Below, piece by piece: positions 7,750 to 16,343 of a stretch of DNA of 55,996 nt (position 1 is its first letter; every line of letters begins with the position of its first letter). The position numbers and the translations under genes are program-made. Under the pieces are notes generated by a model. It was given only the letters and a program-made list of their open reading frames with translations, did no database searches and was not told the DNA's origin. The stretch comes from an uncultured Eubacteriales bacterium (GTDB lineage: Bacteria > Bacillota > Clostridia > Oscillospirales > Oscillospiraceae). The stretch lies in NCBI GenBank assembly GCA_900321275.1, contig ONVI01000040.1:1-55996 (forward strand), in the 5' to 3' direction.

Positions 7750-8840
7750 AAAAGATCCTGATCATGCTGGTGATTCTTCCGGCGTTCTTCGGGTGTGCCT
7801 GGGCCGAGGAAATCGACGGACAGGCTTTGGAGATCTTTGAGTCCGGAAAGATGGAACAGGGATTGAAGGAGCACGAGCTTGAAATCATCGGGAGCGTCGA
7901 GCCTGCGCAATTCGATGCTTTCCCGGCGCTCAGCAGGCTCTGGAACGCGTTTCTTTCCGAAATACAAAACCGGCTGCGGGAGAATCTGGGATTTGCCGTT
8001 GAGCTCTTTGGACTGATCCTTTTCTCCGCGCTGGCCGGCGCCCTCTGCGGCGATGAGAAAATCCGCGCAGCGGTCGAAATCCTCACCTTCTGTTTTGCGG
8101 CGTTCCTTCTGGCCGGGAATGTGGACAGCCTTGTCTCCCAGACGCTGGAGACGATCTATCGGCTGTCGGATTATTCCCGCACCGCGCTTCCCGTGACCTT
8201 TACCGCAGCAGCGGCGGGCGGTGCGGTCAGCTCCTCGGCCGTGCGCTATGCGGCGGCATATCTGGCAATGGACGTGATGATGTCGCTGTCTCAGAAGGCG
8301 GTGATCCCGCTGGTCTATGACGCGCTGGCGCTGGGGCTTGCCAATATCCTGTTCCCCAATCCCATTCTGAGCGCCATGGAGGCGCTTTCCAAATGGGCGG
8401 CGAAAACCATTATGACCTGGGCGGCGCTCGCCTTCACCGCCTACCTGAGTCTGAGCTCCGTCGTCAGCACGTCTGTCGACGCCGCCGCCATCAAAGCGAT
8501 GCGCAGCGTGGTTTCGGGCGTTTTGCCGGTGGTGGGCGGGATGCTGTCTGACGCTTCGGCGGCCGTCCTCTCCGCCGCTTCGGTGATACGCAGCTGTACG
8601 GGCGCGGTCGGGCTGATCGCCGTGAGCGTGGTGTGCGCAGGCCCCCTTGCCCTTTTGTGTGTAAAGCGCTTTCTTTTCAAAGCGGTTGCCGCCGCCGCGG
8701 AGGCCGTGCAGAACCCCAGACTGCAGAAGCTGTTTTCCTGCGTCGGCAGCGCCGCGGGCATGCTGATGGGCCTGCTCGGCTGCAACGCCATGATGCTTTT
8801 CCTCTCCTTTACCGCGGCGATGAAGGCGGTGTCCGCATGA
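7746..8840 (+). CDS. spoIIIAE: SpoIIIAE, polytopic membrane protein of the SpoIIIA complex
   Basis: I start this 364-residue protein at GTG 7746, which overlaps the spoIIIAD stop and gives VKKILIMLVILPAFFGCAWA, a clear signal peptide. An AGGCGG site lies 6 bases upstream. A longer in-frame start at 7584 would run through spoIIIAD and is not believable. The rest is a large multispan region from about residue 80 onward. SpoIIIAE is the largest membrane part of the channel and is essential for late forespore gene expression. It ends with an ATGA overlap with spoIIIAF. Confidence 0.93.
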   Translation: MKKILIMLVILPAFFGCAWAEEIDGQALEIFESGKMEQGLKEHELEIIGSVEPAQFDAFPALSRLWNAFLSEIQNRLRENLGFAVELFGLILFSALAGALCGDEKIRAAVEILTFCFAAFLLAGNVDSLVSQTLETIYRLSDYSRTALPVTFTAAAAGGAVSSSAVRYAAAYLAMDVMMSLSQKAVIPLVYDALALGLANILFPNPILSAMEALSKWAAKTIMTWAALAFTAYLSLSSVVSTSVDAAAIKAMRSVVSGVLPVVGGMLSDASAAVLSAASVIRSCTGAVGLIAVSVVCAGPLALLCVKRFLFKAVAAAAEAVQNPRLQKLFSCVGSAAGMLMGLLGCNAMMLFLSFTAAMKAVSA

Positions 8841-9316
8841 TCGAGGGATTAAAATCGCTTGTTGCGATCTCCTTGCTGAGCGGGGCCGCGCTGTGGCTCT
8901 GCCCGGAGGGGAGCGCGAAGCGCGTCACGCGCGTACTCTGTACGGCTCTTCTCGTCGCCGCCGTCGCCATGCCCCTGCGGGACTTCGATTTTGACGCACT
9001 CAGCCTTGCCGAGGCAAAAGTAAACAGCGCGCAGGCGGAGATCATAAACGGCGGCATGGAGCGCGAGAATCTCCTGCGGGAACTGGTCATGGCGCAGAAC
9101 TGTGAACAATACATTGTTGAGAAGGGAAATGCCCTCGGCCTGCGCGATCTTCATGCGACAGTTGAACTGAAAAAAGACGTAAACGGCGCATGGCTCCCCT
9201 GGGCGGCGACGGTCAGCGCATCGGGTCAGCCCGATTCTGTCAGACAACTTCAGCTTGTGATTCGCGACGACCTTGGAATTCCGACGGAAAGGCAGGACTG
9301 GAGCATCCATGAGTGA
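8837..9316 (+). CDS. spoIIIAF: SpoIIIAF, stage III sporulation protein
   Basis: This 159-residue protein has two N-terminal membrane helices (about 5-25 and 33-50) and a soluble domain that should fold as a ring-building motif, as in Bacillus SpoIIIAF. The ATG at 8837 overlaps the spoIIIAE stop; a much longer in-frame start at 8633 lies within spoIIIAE and is rejected. The stop overlaps the start of spoIIIAG by 8 bp, so the set is tightly coupled. Confidence 0.92.
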   Translation: MIEGLKSLVAISLLSGAALWLCPEGSAKRVTRVLCTALLVAAVAMPLRDFDFDALSLAEAKVNSAQAEIINGGMERENLLRELVMAQNCEQYIVEKGNALGLRDLHATVELKKDVNGAWLPWAATVSASGQPDSVRQLQLVIRDDLGIPTERQDWSIHE

Positions 9317-9638
9317 AGATCTGGCAGGGCTCCGCGCGGCGCTTGTAAAATGGAAATACCCGATCCTGATTCTGCTTGCCGGCTTGATGCTCCTGCTGCT
9401 TCCCGCAGCGGAAAAGAAACAGGAGCCAGGAGCGGAGAGCGCGCAGGAGGCGCTTGCGCAGATTCTGTCCAGGACCCAGGGGGTCGGAGAGGCGTGCGTC
9501 CTGATTTCCGACAGCGGCGTTGTGGTCGCGTGCGGCGGCGCTTCAAACGCCGCAGTCAGACTTGACATTATCCGCGCCGTCGGCTCATATACTGGTTTCG
9601 GTTCTGATAAAATCACGATCCTGAAATTATGCAATTAA
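9309..9638 (+). CDS. spoIIIAG: SpoIIIAG, ring-forming sporulation protein (short form)
   Basis: This 109-residue protein has one membrane helix (KYPILILLAGLMLLLLPAAE, about 16-35) and a small soluble domain with a GVGEACVLISDSGVVVACGG beta core. Bacillus SpoIIIAG is about twice as long, so this is a short form; the extra beta-insertion that builds the large ring there seems to be missing. The ATG at 9309 fits the overlap with spoIIIAF better than the in-frame start at 9273. Confidence 0.85.
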   Translation: MSEDLAGLRAALVKWKYPILILLAGLMLLLLPAAEKKQEPGAESAQEALAQILSRTQGVGEACVLISDSGVVVACGGASNAAVRLDIIRAVGSYTGFGSDKITILKLCN

Positions 9639-9660
9639 GCGGGGAGGAGAATATTGCCTT

Positions 9661-10200
9661 ATGAAGAATCGGAAACGGAATCTGACCATGCTGGCGGTAA
9701 TGATGTTTGTATGCGCGGCGGTCGCTCTGAACTGGAGCTACAACAGCCACTGGGGGAAACCCGACGCGGAGATGGTCTACGCGGAGGATGAGGCCATGGC
9801 GGCGGCTCAGATGGATTTTGAGAAAACCCTGATTACCTCCGGCACGGAGTATTTTGCGGAGGCGCGGCTTACCCGTCAGGTCTCCCGGGACGAGGCGCTT
9901 GAGCTTCTTCAGACGGCGGCCGCGTCGGAATCGGCCTCCCAGGAGACGATCGACGGGGCCATGAGCGCGATCACCAATATGGCGGCCTGCTCCATGCAGG
10001 AGGCGCAGATCGAGAATCTGCTGCTGGCCAAGAACTTTGCCGACTGCGTCGTCTATATCGGCACGGATAAGGTCACGGTTGCCGTGCCGGCGCCGATGGA
10101 GGGGCTGAGCGACGAGGCGGTGGCCAGGATCACGGATGTGATCTGCACGGAGACGAATTACCGGCCGGCACAGCTCAGCATCATTGAAGTAAAGGCATGA
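9661..10200 (+). CDS. spoIIIAH: SpoIIIAH, channel ring protein
   Basis: This 179-residue protein has an N-terminal membrane helix (about 8-25) and a soluble C-terminal domain. Its order, size and ring-building-motif region match SpoIIIAH, which binds forespore SpoIIQ across the intermembrane space. The middle is acidic (KPDAEMVYAEDEAM). It is the last gene of the operon; a terminator hairpin begins 4 bp after the stop. Confidence 0.92.
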   Translation: MKNRKRNLTMLAVMMFVCAAVALNWSYNSHWGKPDAEMVYAEDEAMAAAQMDFEKTLITSGTEYFAEARLTRQVSRDEALELLQTAAASESASQETIDGAMSAITNMAACSMQEAQIENLLLAKNFADCVVYIGTDKVTVAVPAPMEGLSDEAVARITDVICTETNYRPAQLSIIEVKA

Positions 10201-10203
10201 AGA

Positions 10204-10240
10204 ATTCAGGGGGCGTCGAGAGGCGCCGCCTGAATATTTT
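10204..10240 (+). terminator. Terminator of the spoIIIA operon
   Basis: ATTCAGG...GGCG pairs with CGCC...CCTGAAT (10204-10235), followed by ATTTTTGC. It separates the sporulation operon from the vegetative asp23/nusB genes. Confidence 0.75.
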
Positions 10241-10292
10241 TGCATTTTCAGGTCAAATTGCGAGAAAAGAGCTTCCTTTTTCACTTTATCTG

Positions 10293-10322
10293 TGGTACAA
10301 TAACATGATTTTATTTTGGAGG
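10293..10322 (+). promoter_or_regulatory. Extended -10 promoter and ribosome site of asp23
   Basis: TGGTACAAT (10293-10301) is an extended -10 element; no clear -35 is seen. A TTGGAGG ribosome site (10316-10322) lies 6 bases before the ATG at 10329, which decides the start. Confidence 0.5.
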
Positions 10323-10328
10323 TTCATC

Positions 10329-10691
10329 ATGGGCGAGAATTATATCAGCTGCCAGGTGGAAAAAGGCAGTATCAATATTTCGGAAGAGGTTATCGCCGGC
10401 GTTGTCAAATCCGCCGTCTGTGAAGTCGAGGGCGTTGCCGGGCTCTCTTATACCGCCGGCGCGGAGCTTGCGGAGCTGATCGGCCTCAAGACCGTCAACA
10501 AGGGAATCAAGGTGCAGTTTGTCGACGGGAAGATCATCATTGACGTCATTATCAATGTCATGTACGGCAGCAATATCGTGCAGGTTGCCCGCGATGTGCA
10601 GGAGAAGATCATAACGCTGCTGCAGGCCTCCACCGGCATTGAGCAGACCGAGGTCAATGTGCATGTTTCCGGCATCGCCTTCGATAAATAA
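10329..10691 (+). CDS. Asp23/Gls24 family protein (YqhY-like)
   Basis: This 120-residue protein has the Asp23 pattern: SISEEVIAGVVKSAVCEVEGV-type opening, a KGIKVQF..DGKIIIDVIINVMYG core, and a closing INVHVSGIAF-type strand (here VNVHVSGIAFDK). The position just before nusB matches yqhY of Bacillus, linked there to control of fatty-acid synthesis. The start at 10329 is set by its ribosome site; an in-frame start at 10197 would overlap the terminator. Confidence 0.9.
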   Translation: MGENYISCQVEKGSINISEEVIAGVVKSAVCEVEGVAGLSYTAGAELAELIGLKTVNKGIKVQFVDGKIIIDVIINVMYGSNIVQVARDVQEKIITLLQASTGIEQTEVNVHVSGIAFDK

Positions 10692-10812
10692 ATCCCCGCG
10701 TGCGTTAGGGGCGCATCTGTTCCGGCTGCCGCGCGGGCGGCGGGGAACGGGCGCTTCATCAAAACATGTCCGTGAAAGCGCGGCTTTCATGGTAAACCGG
10801 AGGTAGAGAGTT

Positions 10813-11262
10813 ATGACCAGAACCACGGCGAGAGAAATCGCCATTCAGCTCGGCTTTGCCGCTGCCGCCACGGGGGAAGCGCCGCAGGAACTTCTGGACC
10901 GCTTCTTCAAGCCTGAGCACTATGAAAGCCTTGCGCAGGAGGACGAGCTGTACGCGCAGCTTCCGGACAAGAAGCAGATGGAATACATTACCCGTCTCGT
11001 TACGCTTCTTGATGAGCACCGCGAGGAGATCGACGAACAGATCCGCCGCTTTTCCAAGGGCTGGAAGCTGGAGAGAATCTCCCGCACCGCGCTTGCGGTT
11101 TTGCGGGTCGCGCTGTGTGAGATCCTGTATATGGACGATATTCCCGACGCGGCCTCGATCAACGAGGCGGTGGAGCTTGCCAAGGGCTATGACGATCCGG
11201 ACACGGTGGCTTTCGTCAACGGCGTTCTGGGAGGCTTCATGCGCAGCCGGGCGGAGACATGA
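10813..11262 (+). CDS. nusB: NusB, transcription antitermination factor
   Basis: This all-alpha protein of 149 residues has the NusB signature ISRTALAVLRVALCEIL and the closing INEAVELAKGYDDPDTVAFVNGVLGG region. It joins NusE to boxA RNA in rRNA antitermination. A GGAGGT ribosome site precedes the ATG. It begins a tightly packed operon: its stop overlaps the xseA start by ATGA. Confidence 0.95.
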   Translation: MTRTTAREIAIQLGFAAAATGEAPQELLDRFFKPEHYESLAQEDELYAQLPDKKQMEYITRLVTLLDEHREEIDEQIRRFSKGWKLERISRTALAVLRVALCEILYMDDIPDAASINEAVELAKGYDDPDTVAFVNGVLGGFMRSRAET

Positions 11263-12467
11263 ATATGGAAAAAGCGCTGAGCGTTACCGAGCTTACGCTT
11301 TCTATCCGTGATCTGCTTGACAGCCAGCCGTTTCTGTCTCATGTGTGCGTGCGCGGCGAGCTGTCAAATTACAAAATCTATCCCTCCGGGCATCACTATT
11401 TTACGCTCAAGGATCCCGAGAGCAGTCTGAAATGCGTGATGTTCAAGGGAAGTGCCGGAAAGCTCCGTTTTCGTCCGGAAAACGGAATGAGCGTCACCGT
11501 ATGGGGGCGCGTATCCGTCTATCCGCGGGACGGGGTCTATCAGCTCTACTGCAGCCAGCTTATGCCGGAGGGAATCGGCGATCTTCAGGTCGCGTTCGAG
11601 CAGCTGAAGGCAAAGCTTGACGCCGAGGGGCTGTTTGATCCCGCTCACAAGAAACCTCTTCCGCGCTTTCCGGGGCGCATTGCCATCATCACATCCTCGG
11701 CGGGGGCCGCGATCCATGACATGATCCGTATCCTGGGGCACCGCTGGCCGCTGACAAAGGTCATCCTGCTTCCGGTCCGCGTACAGGGCGCGGAGGCCCC
11801 GGCGGAGATCGCAGGGGCGATCCGATACGCCAACGAATTTGACGTCGCCGATGTGATCATCACGGGGCGCGGCGGCGGTTCGATCGAAGATCTGTGGGCC
11901 TTCAATGACGAGCGCGTCGCGCGTGCGATTTACGCGTCGAGACTTCCGGTCATCTCTGCCGTCGGACATGAGCCGGACGTCACCATCTCCGATTTTGTCG
12001 CCGACAGGCGCGCCTCCACGCCGTCCAACGCAGCCGAGATCGCGGTGCCGGACTGCCGGGAGATTGCGGATCTGCTGACGGGCTTCGAGCTTCGCGCCTC
12101 CCAGGGAATGCGCAAGCAAATCTCACTCCTGCGCGACCGGCTTGAAAGCTGCTGTGAGCGCCGCGCGCTGACCGAACCGACGGCGGCGATCGATAACCGG
12201 AGGATGGAGCTTGACCGCTGCCGGGAACGCCTCTGCACCGCGCAGACGCAACAGCTCGGCAAATACAGACAGAGCTTTGTAGGCCTCGCGGCGTCGCTGG
12301 AGGCGATGAGTCCGCTCCGCGTGCTGACGCGCGGGTATTCGATCGCAAGCGACAAGGATGGCAATTGCCTTCACAGTGCTGCACAGTTCCATATCGGAGA
12401 TGAGATTCGGCTTCGGCTCTCCGACGGCAGCGCGGACTGCCGCGTGGAAAACGTAAAAAGGAGTTAA
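11259..12467 (+). CDS. xseA: Exodeoxyribonuclease VII large subunit
   Basis: The 402-residue protein starts with an OB-fold domain (FLSHVCVRGELSNYKIYPSG, about 26-45), followed by the XseA catalytic core (RIAIITSSAGAAIHDMI, then ITGRGGGSIEDLWAFNDE and ISAVGHEPDVTISDFVADRRASTPSNAAE), then a coiled-coil tail. With XseB it degrades single-stranded DNA to short oligonucleotides. A second ATG at 11265 is also possible. xseB starts 2 bp after the stop. Confidence 0.96.
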   Translation: MNMEKALSVTELTLSIRDLLDSQPFLSHVCVRGELSNYKIYPSGHHYFTLKDPESSLKCVMFKGSAGKLRFRPENGMSVTVWGRVSVYPRDGVYQLYCSQLMPEGIGDLQVAFEQLKAKLDAEGLFDPAHKKPLPRFPGRIAIITSSAGAAIHDMIRILGHRWPLTKVILLPVRVQGAEAPAEIAGAIRYANEFDVADVIITGRGGGSIEDLWAFNDERVARAIYASRLPVISAVGHEPDVTISDFVADRRASTPSNAAEIAVPDCREIADLLTGFELRASQGMRKQISLLRDRLESCCERRALTEPTAAIDNRRMELDRCRERLCTAQTQQLGKYRQSFVGLAASLEAMSPLRVLTRGYSIASDKDGNCLHSAAQFHIGDEIRLRLSDGSADCRVENVKRS

Positions 12468-12469
12468 CA

Positions 12470-12721
12470 ATGGCTACGAAAAAACAGACCATGAGCTTCG
12501 AGGAAGCGCTCGGCCGCCTGGAGGAAATCGTCCGCCATCTTGAGAAGGGCGACCTGCCGCTTAATGACTCCCTTGTGCTGTACGAGGAAGGCACGGGCCT
12601 GATCGCCTCCTGCAGCAAGATGCTGGACGAGGCGGAGCAGAAGGTTGTGAAGCTGAGAAAAGGCCCCGATCGCAGCCCGATCGAGAGTGAGTTTGAGGAA
12701 GAAAACGGAAATGACAACTGA
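12470..12721 (+). CDS. xseB: Exodeoxyribonuclease VII small subunit
   Basis: This 83-residue helical protein has the XseB signature SFEEALGRLEEIVRHLEKGD followed by SLVLYEEGTGL. It joins XseA in exonuclease VII. AAGGAG lies 8 bases before the ATG. Its last 11 bases overlap the start of the prenyl synthase gene. Confidence 0.95.
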   Translation: MATKKQTMSFEEALGRLEEIVRHLEKGDLPLNDSLVLYEEGTGLIASCSKMLDEAEQKVVKLRKGPDRSPIESEFEEENGNDN

Positions 12722-13580
12722 TGAATACAAAAAGGAAATCGAAACCGCGCTGGAGACGTACTTTAAACTCCCGGAGAGCATGCCGCAGGCAGGACTTGCG
12801 GAGGCGATGCGATACAGCCTGCTCGCGGGCGGGAAGCGTATCCGTCCGATGCTCGTCCTGGAGTTCTGCCGGATCTCCGGCGGGGATATCCAAGCTGCGA
12901 TGCCCGTCGCCTGCGCGGTCGAGATGCTGCATACCTACAGCCTGATCCATGACGATCTGCCCTGCATGGATAATGATGAGCTCCGCCGCGGTAAGCCCAC
13001 GAACCATGTCGTCTACGGGGAGTGTACGGCTACCCTCGCGGGGGACGCGCTGCAGGCGGAAGCCTTCGGCACGATCCTGCGCTGCGCCCTGCCTCCTGAG
13101 CGGAAGGCCGCCTGCGCCGAAATTCTGGCCGGCGCCGTCGGACTGGACGGGATGTGTGCCGGGCAGTATCTGGATATGCTCTGGGAAGGGCGCAACCTCA
13201 CGGAGCAGGAGCTCACCGAGATCAACAGCCGCAAGACCGGGGCGCTTTTGGCGGCCGCGTGTCAGATGGGCGTCGCGGCGGCGGGCGGTTCGAGACAGAT
13301 GCTCGACTGCGCCGGACACTTCGGCGCCGCGCTGGGGATGGCTTTTCAGATCCGGGACGATATGCTCGACGTTGTGAGCACGGCGGAAGAACTGGGAAAG
13401 CCCATCGGCTCGGACGAGAACGAGAACAAGAATACCTATATGGTGCTCATGGGCTTGGAAGGCTGCCGGAAGACCGTGGAGAAGCTTACGGAATTTTCCA
13501 AAAAGCTGCTGCAAGAAGCCTTCACCGATACCGCTTTTCTGTGCGCCCTTGCAGATGCGCTTTCTGTCAGAGAAAACTAA
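12711..13580 (+). CDS. ispA: Farnesyl diphosphate synthase (polyprenyl synthetase)
   Basis: This 289-residue isoprenyl synthase has the first aspartate-rich motif (HDDLPCMDND, about 82-91), RRGKPTNH after it, and the second motif FQIRDDMLD. It makes C15 (possibly C20) diphosphates from IPP and DMAPP for menaquinone and undecaprenyl lipids. The ATG at 12711 overlaps xseB; the in-frame start 8 codons earlier is less likely. The next gene is dxs, supplier of its precursors, so the two form an isoprenoid unit. Confidence 0.93.
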   Translation: MTTDEYKKEIETALETYFKLPESMPQAGLAEAMRYSLLAGGKRIRPMLVLEFCRISGGDIQAAMPVACAVEMLHTYSLIHDDLPCMDNDELRRGKPTNHVVYGECTATLAGDALQAEAFGTILRCALPPERKAACAEILAGAVGLDGMCAGQYLDMLWEGRNLTEQELTEINSRKTGALLAAACQMGVAAAGGSRQMLDCAGHFGAALGMAFQIRDDMLDVVSTAEELGKPIGSDENENKNTYMVLMGLEGCRKTVEKLTEFSKKLLQEAFTDTAFLCALADALSVREN

Positions 13581-13613
13581 AACCGTTCCGACGGGGTTAT
13601 TCAGAGGAATATT

Positions 13614-15467
13614 TTGAGTATATTAGAAACGATCAATTCTTCTGCGGATATCAAAAAACTGAATAAGAGCGATCTGCCTTTGCTCTGTGACGAGCTTCGA
13701 CGCTTTGAAATCGACAGCATCGCGCGGACAGGCGGACACCTTGCGTCCAACCTGGGCACGGTGGAGCTTACCGTCGCCATCCACAGGGTCTACGATACGC
13801 AAAGGGACAGGCTCGTTTTTGACGTCGGGCATCAGTGCTATACCCACAAGATCATCACCGGGCGGCGGGATGACTTTCATACGCTTCGTCAGGCGGGCGG
13901 CATCTCCGGCTTTCCGAAGCCGAACGAGGCTGTCGACGACGCCTTCATCGCGGGACACGCTTCCGCGTCTGTTTCCGTTGCCGTCGGCATGGCAAAGGCC
14001 CGCACCCTGCAGCATGAGGATTACGACGTCGTGGCGCTGATCGGCGACGGCGCGCTGACCGGAGGCCTTGCCTACGAGGGCCTGTGCAACGCCGCATCCA
14101 GCGGCGAGCCGCTTGTCATTATTCTGAATGACAACACCATGTCCATCAGCAAAAATGTGGGCGGCACGGCGCAGCTTTTACAGGCCATGCGGATCAAGCC
14201 CGGATATCTCAATTTCAAGAAATGGTTTCGCAGCGCTTCCAGGCATACGCGCGGGATCTATGATTTTGTCCACGAATCCAAGGAGAAGCTCAAAGCCTGG
14301 CTCCTGCCGAGCAATATGTTCAGCGACATGGGCCTTTACTATCTGGGACCCGTGGACGGTCATGACGTCGACCAGCTTGAAAATGCCATCCGGCTTGCCA
14401 GGGAACTGAGGCAGCCGGTGCTTCTCCACGTGCTGACAAGGAAGGGAAAAGGCTGTCCCTATGCCGAAGCGCACCCGGATAAATATCACGGCGTCGGGCC
14501 CTTCAATCCCGATACGGGGGAGCTTGCGCCCGTCGGTGTCGGCTTTTCCGACAGGGTGGGGGAATTCCTGTGCCGGTATGCCGAGCAGGACAGCCGGATT
14601 GTCGCGATTACGGCGGCGATGGCCGGCGGCACCGGGACGGAGTGCTTTGAGGCGAAGTTCCCAAAACGCTTTTTTGACGTCGGCATCGCGGAGGGGCATG
14701 CCGTCACCGCGGCCTCCGCAATGGCCAAGCAGGGGCTTATCCCTGTTTTCGCGGTATATTCAAGCTTTTTGCAGCGCAGCTTTGATATGCTGATCCATGA
14801 TATGTCTCTCCAGAAGCTGCATGTGGTGCTGTGCGTGGACCGCGCCGGACTTGTCGGGAGCGACGGGGAAACGCACCAGGGGCTTTTTGACATCAGCTAT
14901 TTGGGGACAATCCCGGGCATGACCTTGATGTGCCCGGCCAGCTTTGCCGAGCTGCATGACATGCTGGGCTCCGCGCTGCACGATGTGGCGGGACCTGTCG
15001 CCGTCCGCTATCCCCGTGGGGGCGAGGGGCGCTATACGGACTGTGCCATGGGCGCAGAGACAGTGCTGCGGGAAGGCGGCGATATCAGCATTGTGTGCTA
15101 CGGCACCATGATCAACGAGGCGCTGGACGCTGCCGACAAGCTTGCAGCGCAGGGAATCTCTGCTGAGATCATCAAGCTCGGCATTGTCTTTCCCAACCGC
15201 TATGAGCTGTGCCGGTCTTCCGCAAAGAAGACCGGGCGCCTCTTGATCGCGGAGGAGGTCTGCGCCGCCGGATGCATCGGCAGCCGCATTCTCTCCGCCT
15301 GCATGGAAAACCGCATATACCCGAAGGCTGCCGTGCTGCTCAATCTCGGCGACGGGATCGTTGCCCACGGAACGGTGGACGAGCTCCGGCATGACGCCGG
15401 AATCGACGCGGACGGGATTGTCCGCACGGCAAAGGACATGTGCGGCTGCGGCGCGGAGGAAGCATGA
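13614..15467 (+). CDS. dxs: 1-deoxy-D-xylulose-5-phosphate synthase
   Basis: This 617-residue thiamine-diphosphate enzyme joins pyruvate and glyceraldehyde 3-phosphate in the first step of the MEP isoprenoid pathway. It shows GGHLASNLG, FDVGHQCYTHKI, the ThDP motif GDGALTGGLAYEGLCNA..NDN, and the C-terminal DRAGLVGSDGETHQG region. The start is TTG 13614, set by AGAGGA about 6 bases upstream; no ATG near the conserved N-terminus fits. It overlaps tlyA by ATGA. Confidence 0.96.
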   Translation: MSILETINSSADIKKLNKSDLPLLCDELRRFEIDSIARTGGHLASNLGTVELTVAIHRVYDTQRDRLVFDVGHQCYTHKIITGRRDDFHTLRQAGGISGFPKPNEAVDDAFIAGHASASVSVAVGMAKARTLQHEDYDVVALIGDGALTGGLAYEGLCNAASSGEPLVIILNDNTMSISKNVGGTAQLLQAMRIKPGYLNFKKWFRSASRHTRGIYDFVHESKEKLKAWLLPSNMFSDMGLYYLGPVDGHDVDQLENAIRLARELRQPVLLHVLTRKGKGCPYAEAHPDKYHGVGPFNPDTGELAPVGVGFSDRVGEFLCRYAEQDSRIVAITAAMAGGTGTECFEAKFPKRFFDVGIAEGHAVTAASAMAKQGLIPVFAVYSSFLQRSFDMLIHDMSLQKLHVVLCVDRAGLVGSDGETHQGLFDISYLGTIPGMTLMCPASFAELHDMLGSALHDVAGPVAVRYPRGGEGRYTDCAMGAETVLREGGDISIVCYGTMINEALDAADKLAAQGISAEIIKLGIVFPNRYELCRSSAKKTGRLLIAEEVCAAGCIGSRILSACMENRIYPKAAVLLNLGDGIVAHGTVDELRHDAGIDADGIVRTAKDMCGCGAEEA

Positions 15468-16258
15468 AGAAGATACGATTGGATCAGCTTCTGTTTGAGC
15501 GCGGACTGACCGAAAGCCGGGAGCGCGCCAGGACCACGATCATGAGCGGCCTTGTCTTTGTCAACGGACAGCGCGTGGACAAGCCGGGAACCGCGGTTGA
15601 TCCCGAAGCAAAAATCGAGCTGCACGGAGAGGCGCTGCCCTTCGTCAGCCGCGGCGGCTTTAAACTCGACAAGGCCCTGAAGGTTTTTCCCGTGGACCCC
15701 GCCGGAAAGATATGCCTTGACTGCGGCGCGTCAACGGGCGGATTTACGGACGTCCTGCTCCAGCATGGGGCAAAGAAGGTATACGCCGTCGATGTGGGCT
15801 ACGGGCAGCTCGCCTGGAAGCTTCGGACGGATGAGCGCGTCGTCAATCTGGAGCGCACCAATCTGCGCTATGTGACACAGGAACAGATCCCCGAGCCGAT
15901 TGAGCTTGCGGTGATGGACGTCTCCTTTATCTCCATCAAGCTGGTGATTCCCGTCGTGAAAGCGCTTCTCTGCCCGGACGCTGATTTTATCTGCCTCATC
16001 AAGCCGCAGTTTGAGGCCGGACGCGAGGATGTCGGCAAAAAAGGCGTCGTCCGCGACAGCGCCGTGCACGAGCGCGTGATCCGGGAGATACTGGATTTCG
16101 TACCTCAAGCCGGTCTCTCGGCCGTGGGGCTGGATTACTCTCCGATCAAGGGTCCGGAGGGAAATATCGAATATCTTTGCCATCTGAAAAACACCATGGG
16201 TCAATCCCGGGTATTTGACATTTCGTCCATCGTTGCCTCTTCCCATACGTCGCTGTAG
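15464..16258 (+). CDS. tlyA: TlyA-family S4/FtsJ RNA methyltransferase
   Basis: This 264-residue protein has an N-terminal S4 RNA-binding domain (LDQLLFERGLTESRERA, about 5-60) and an FtsJ-like methyltransferase domain with LDCGASTGGFTDVLLQHGA (about 83-101) and IKPQFEAG. TlyA relatives 2'-O-methylate rRNA; some are called hemolysins. The equivalent YqxC sits in the same place in Bacillus. ATG 15464 overlaps the dxs stop. A promoter-like element lies just past its stop. Confidence 0.93.
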   Translation: MKKIRLDQLLFERGLTESRERARTTIMSGLVFVNGQRVDKPGTAVDPEAKIELHGEALPFVSRGGFKLDKALKVFPVDPAGKICLDCGASTGGFTDVLLQHGAKKVYAVDVGYGQLAWKLRTDERVVNLERTNLRYVTQEQIPEPIELAVMDVSFISIKLVIPVVKALLCPDADFICLIKPQFEAGREDVGKKGVVRDSAVHERVIREILDFVPQAGLSAVGLDYSPIKGPEGNIEYLCHLKNTMGQSRVFDISSIVASSHTSL

Positions 16259-16260
16259 TA

Positions 16261-16269
16261 TGCTATAAT
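16261..16269 (+). promoter_or_regulatory. Extended -10 promoter before nadK
   Basis: TGCTATAAT is a perfect extended -10 box, 75 bp before the nadK start. No clear -35 is seen. It probably gives nadK-argR-recN their own transcription. Confidence 0.55.
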
Positions 16270-16343
16270 CCTAACAGTATGCGGTTATTTGTTGTATCGA
16301 CCGTGCATGTTCTCAGACAGGGCGCTTCAGCCCGGAGGTTTAT

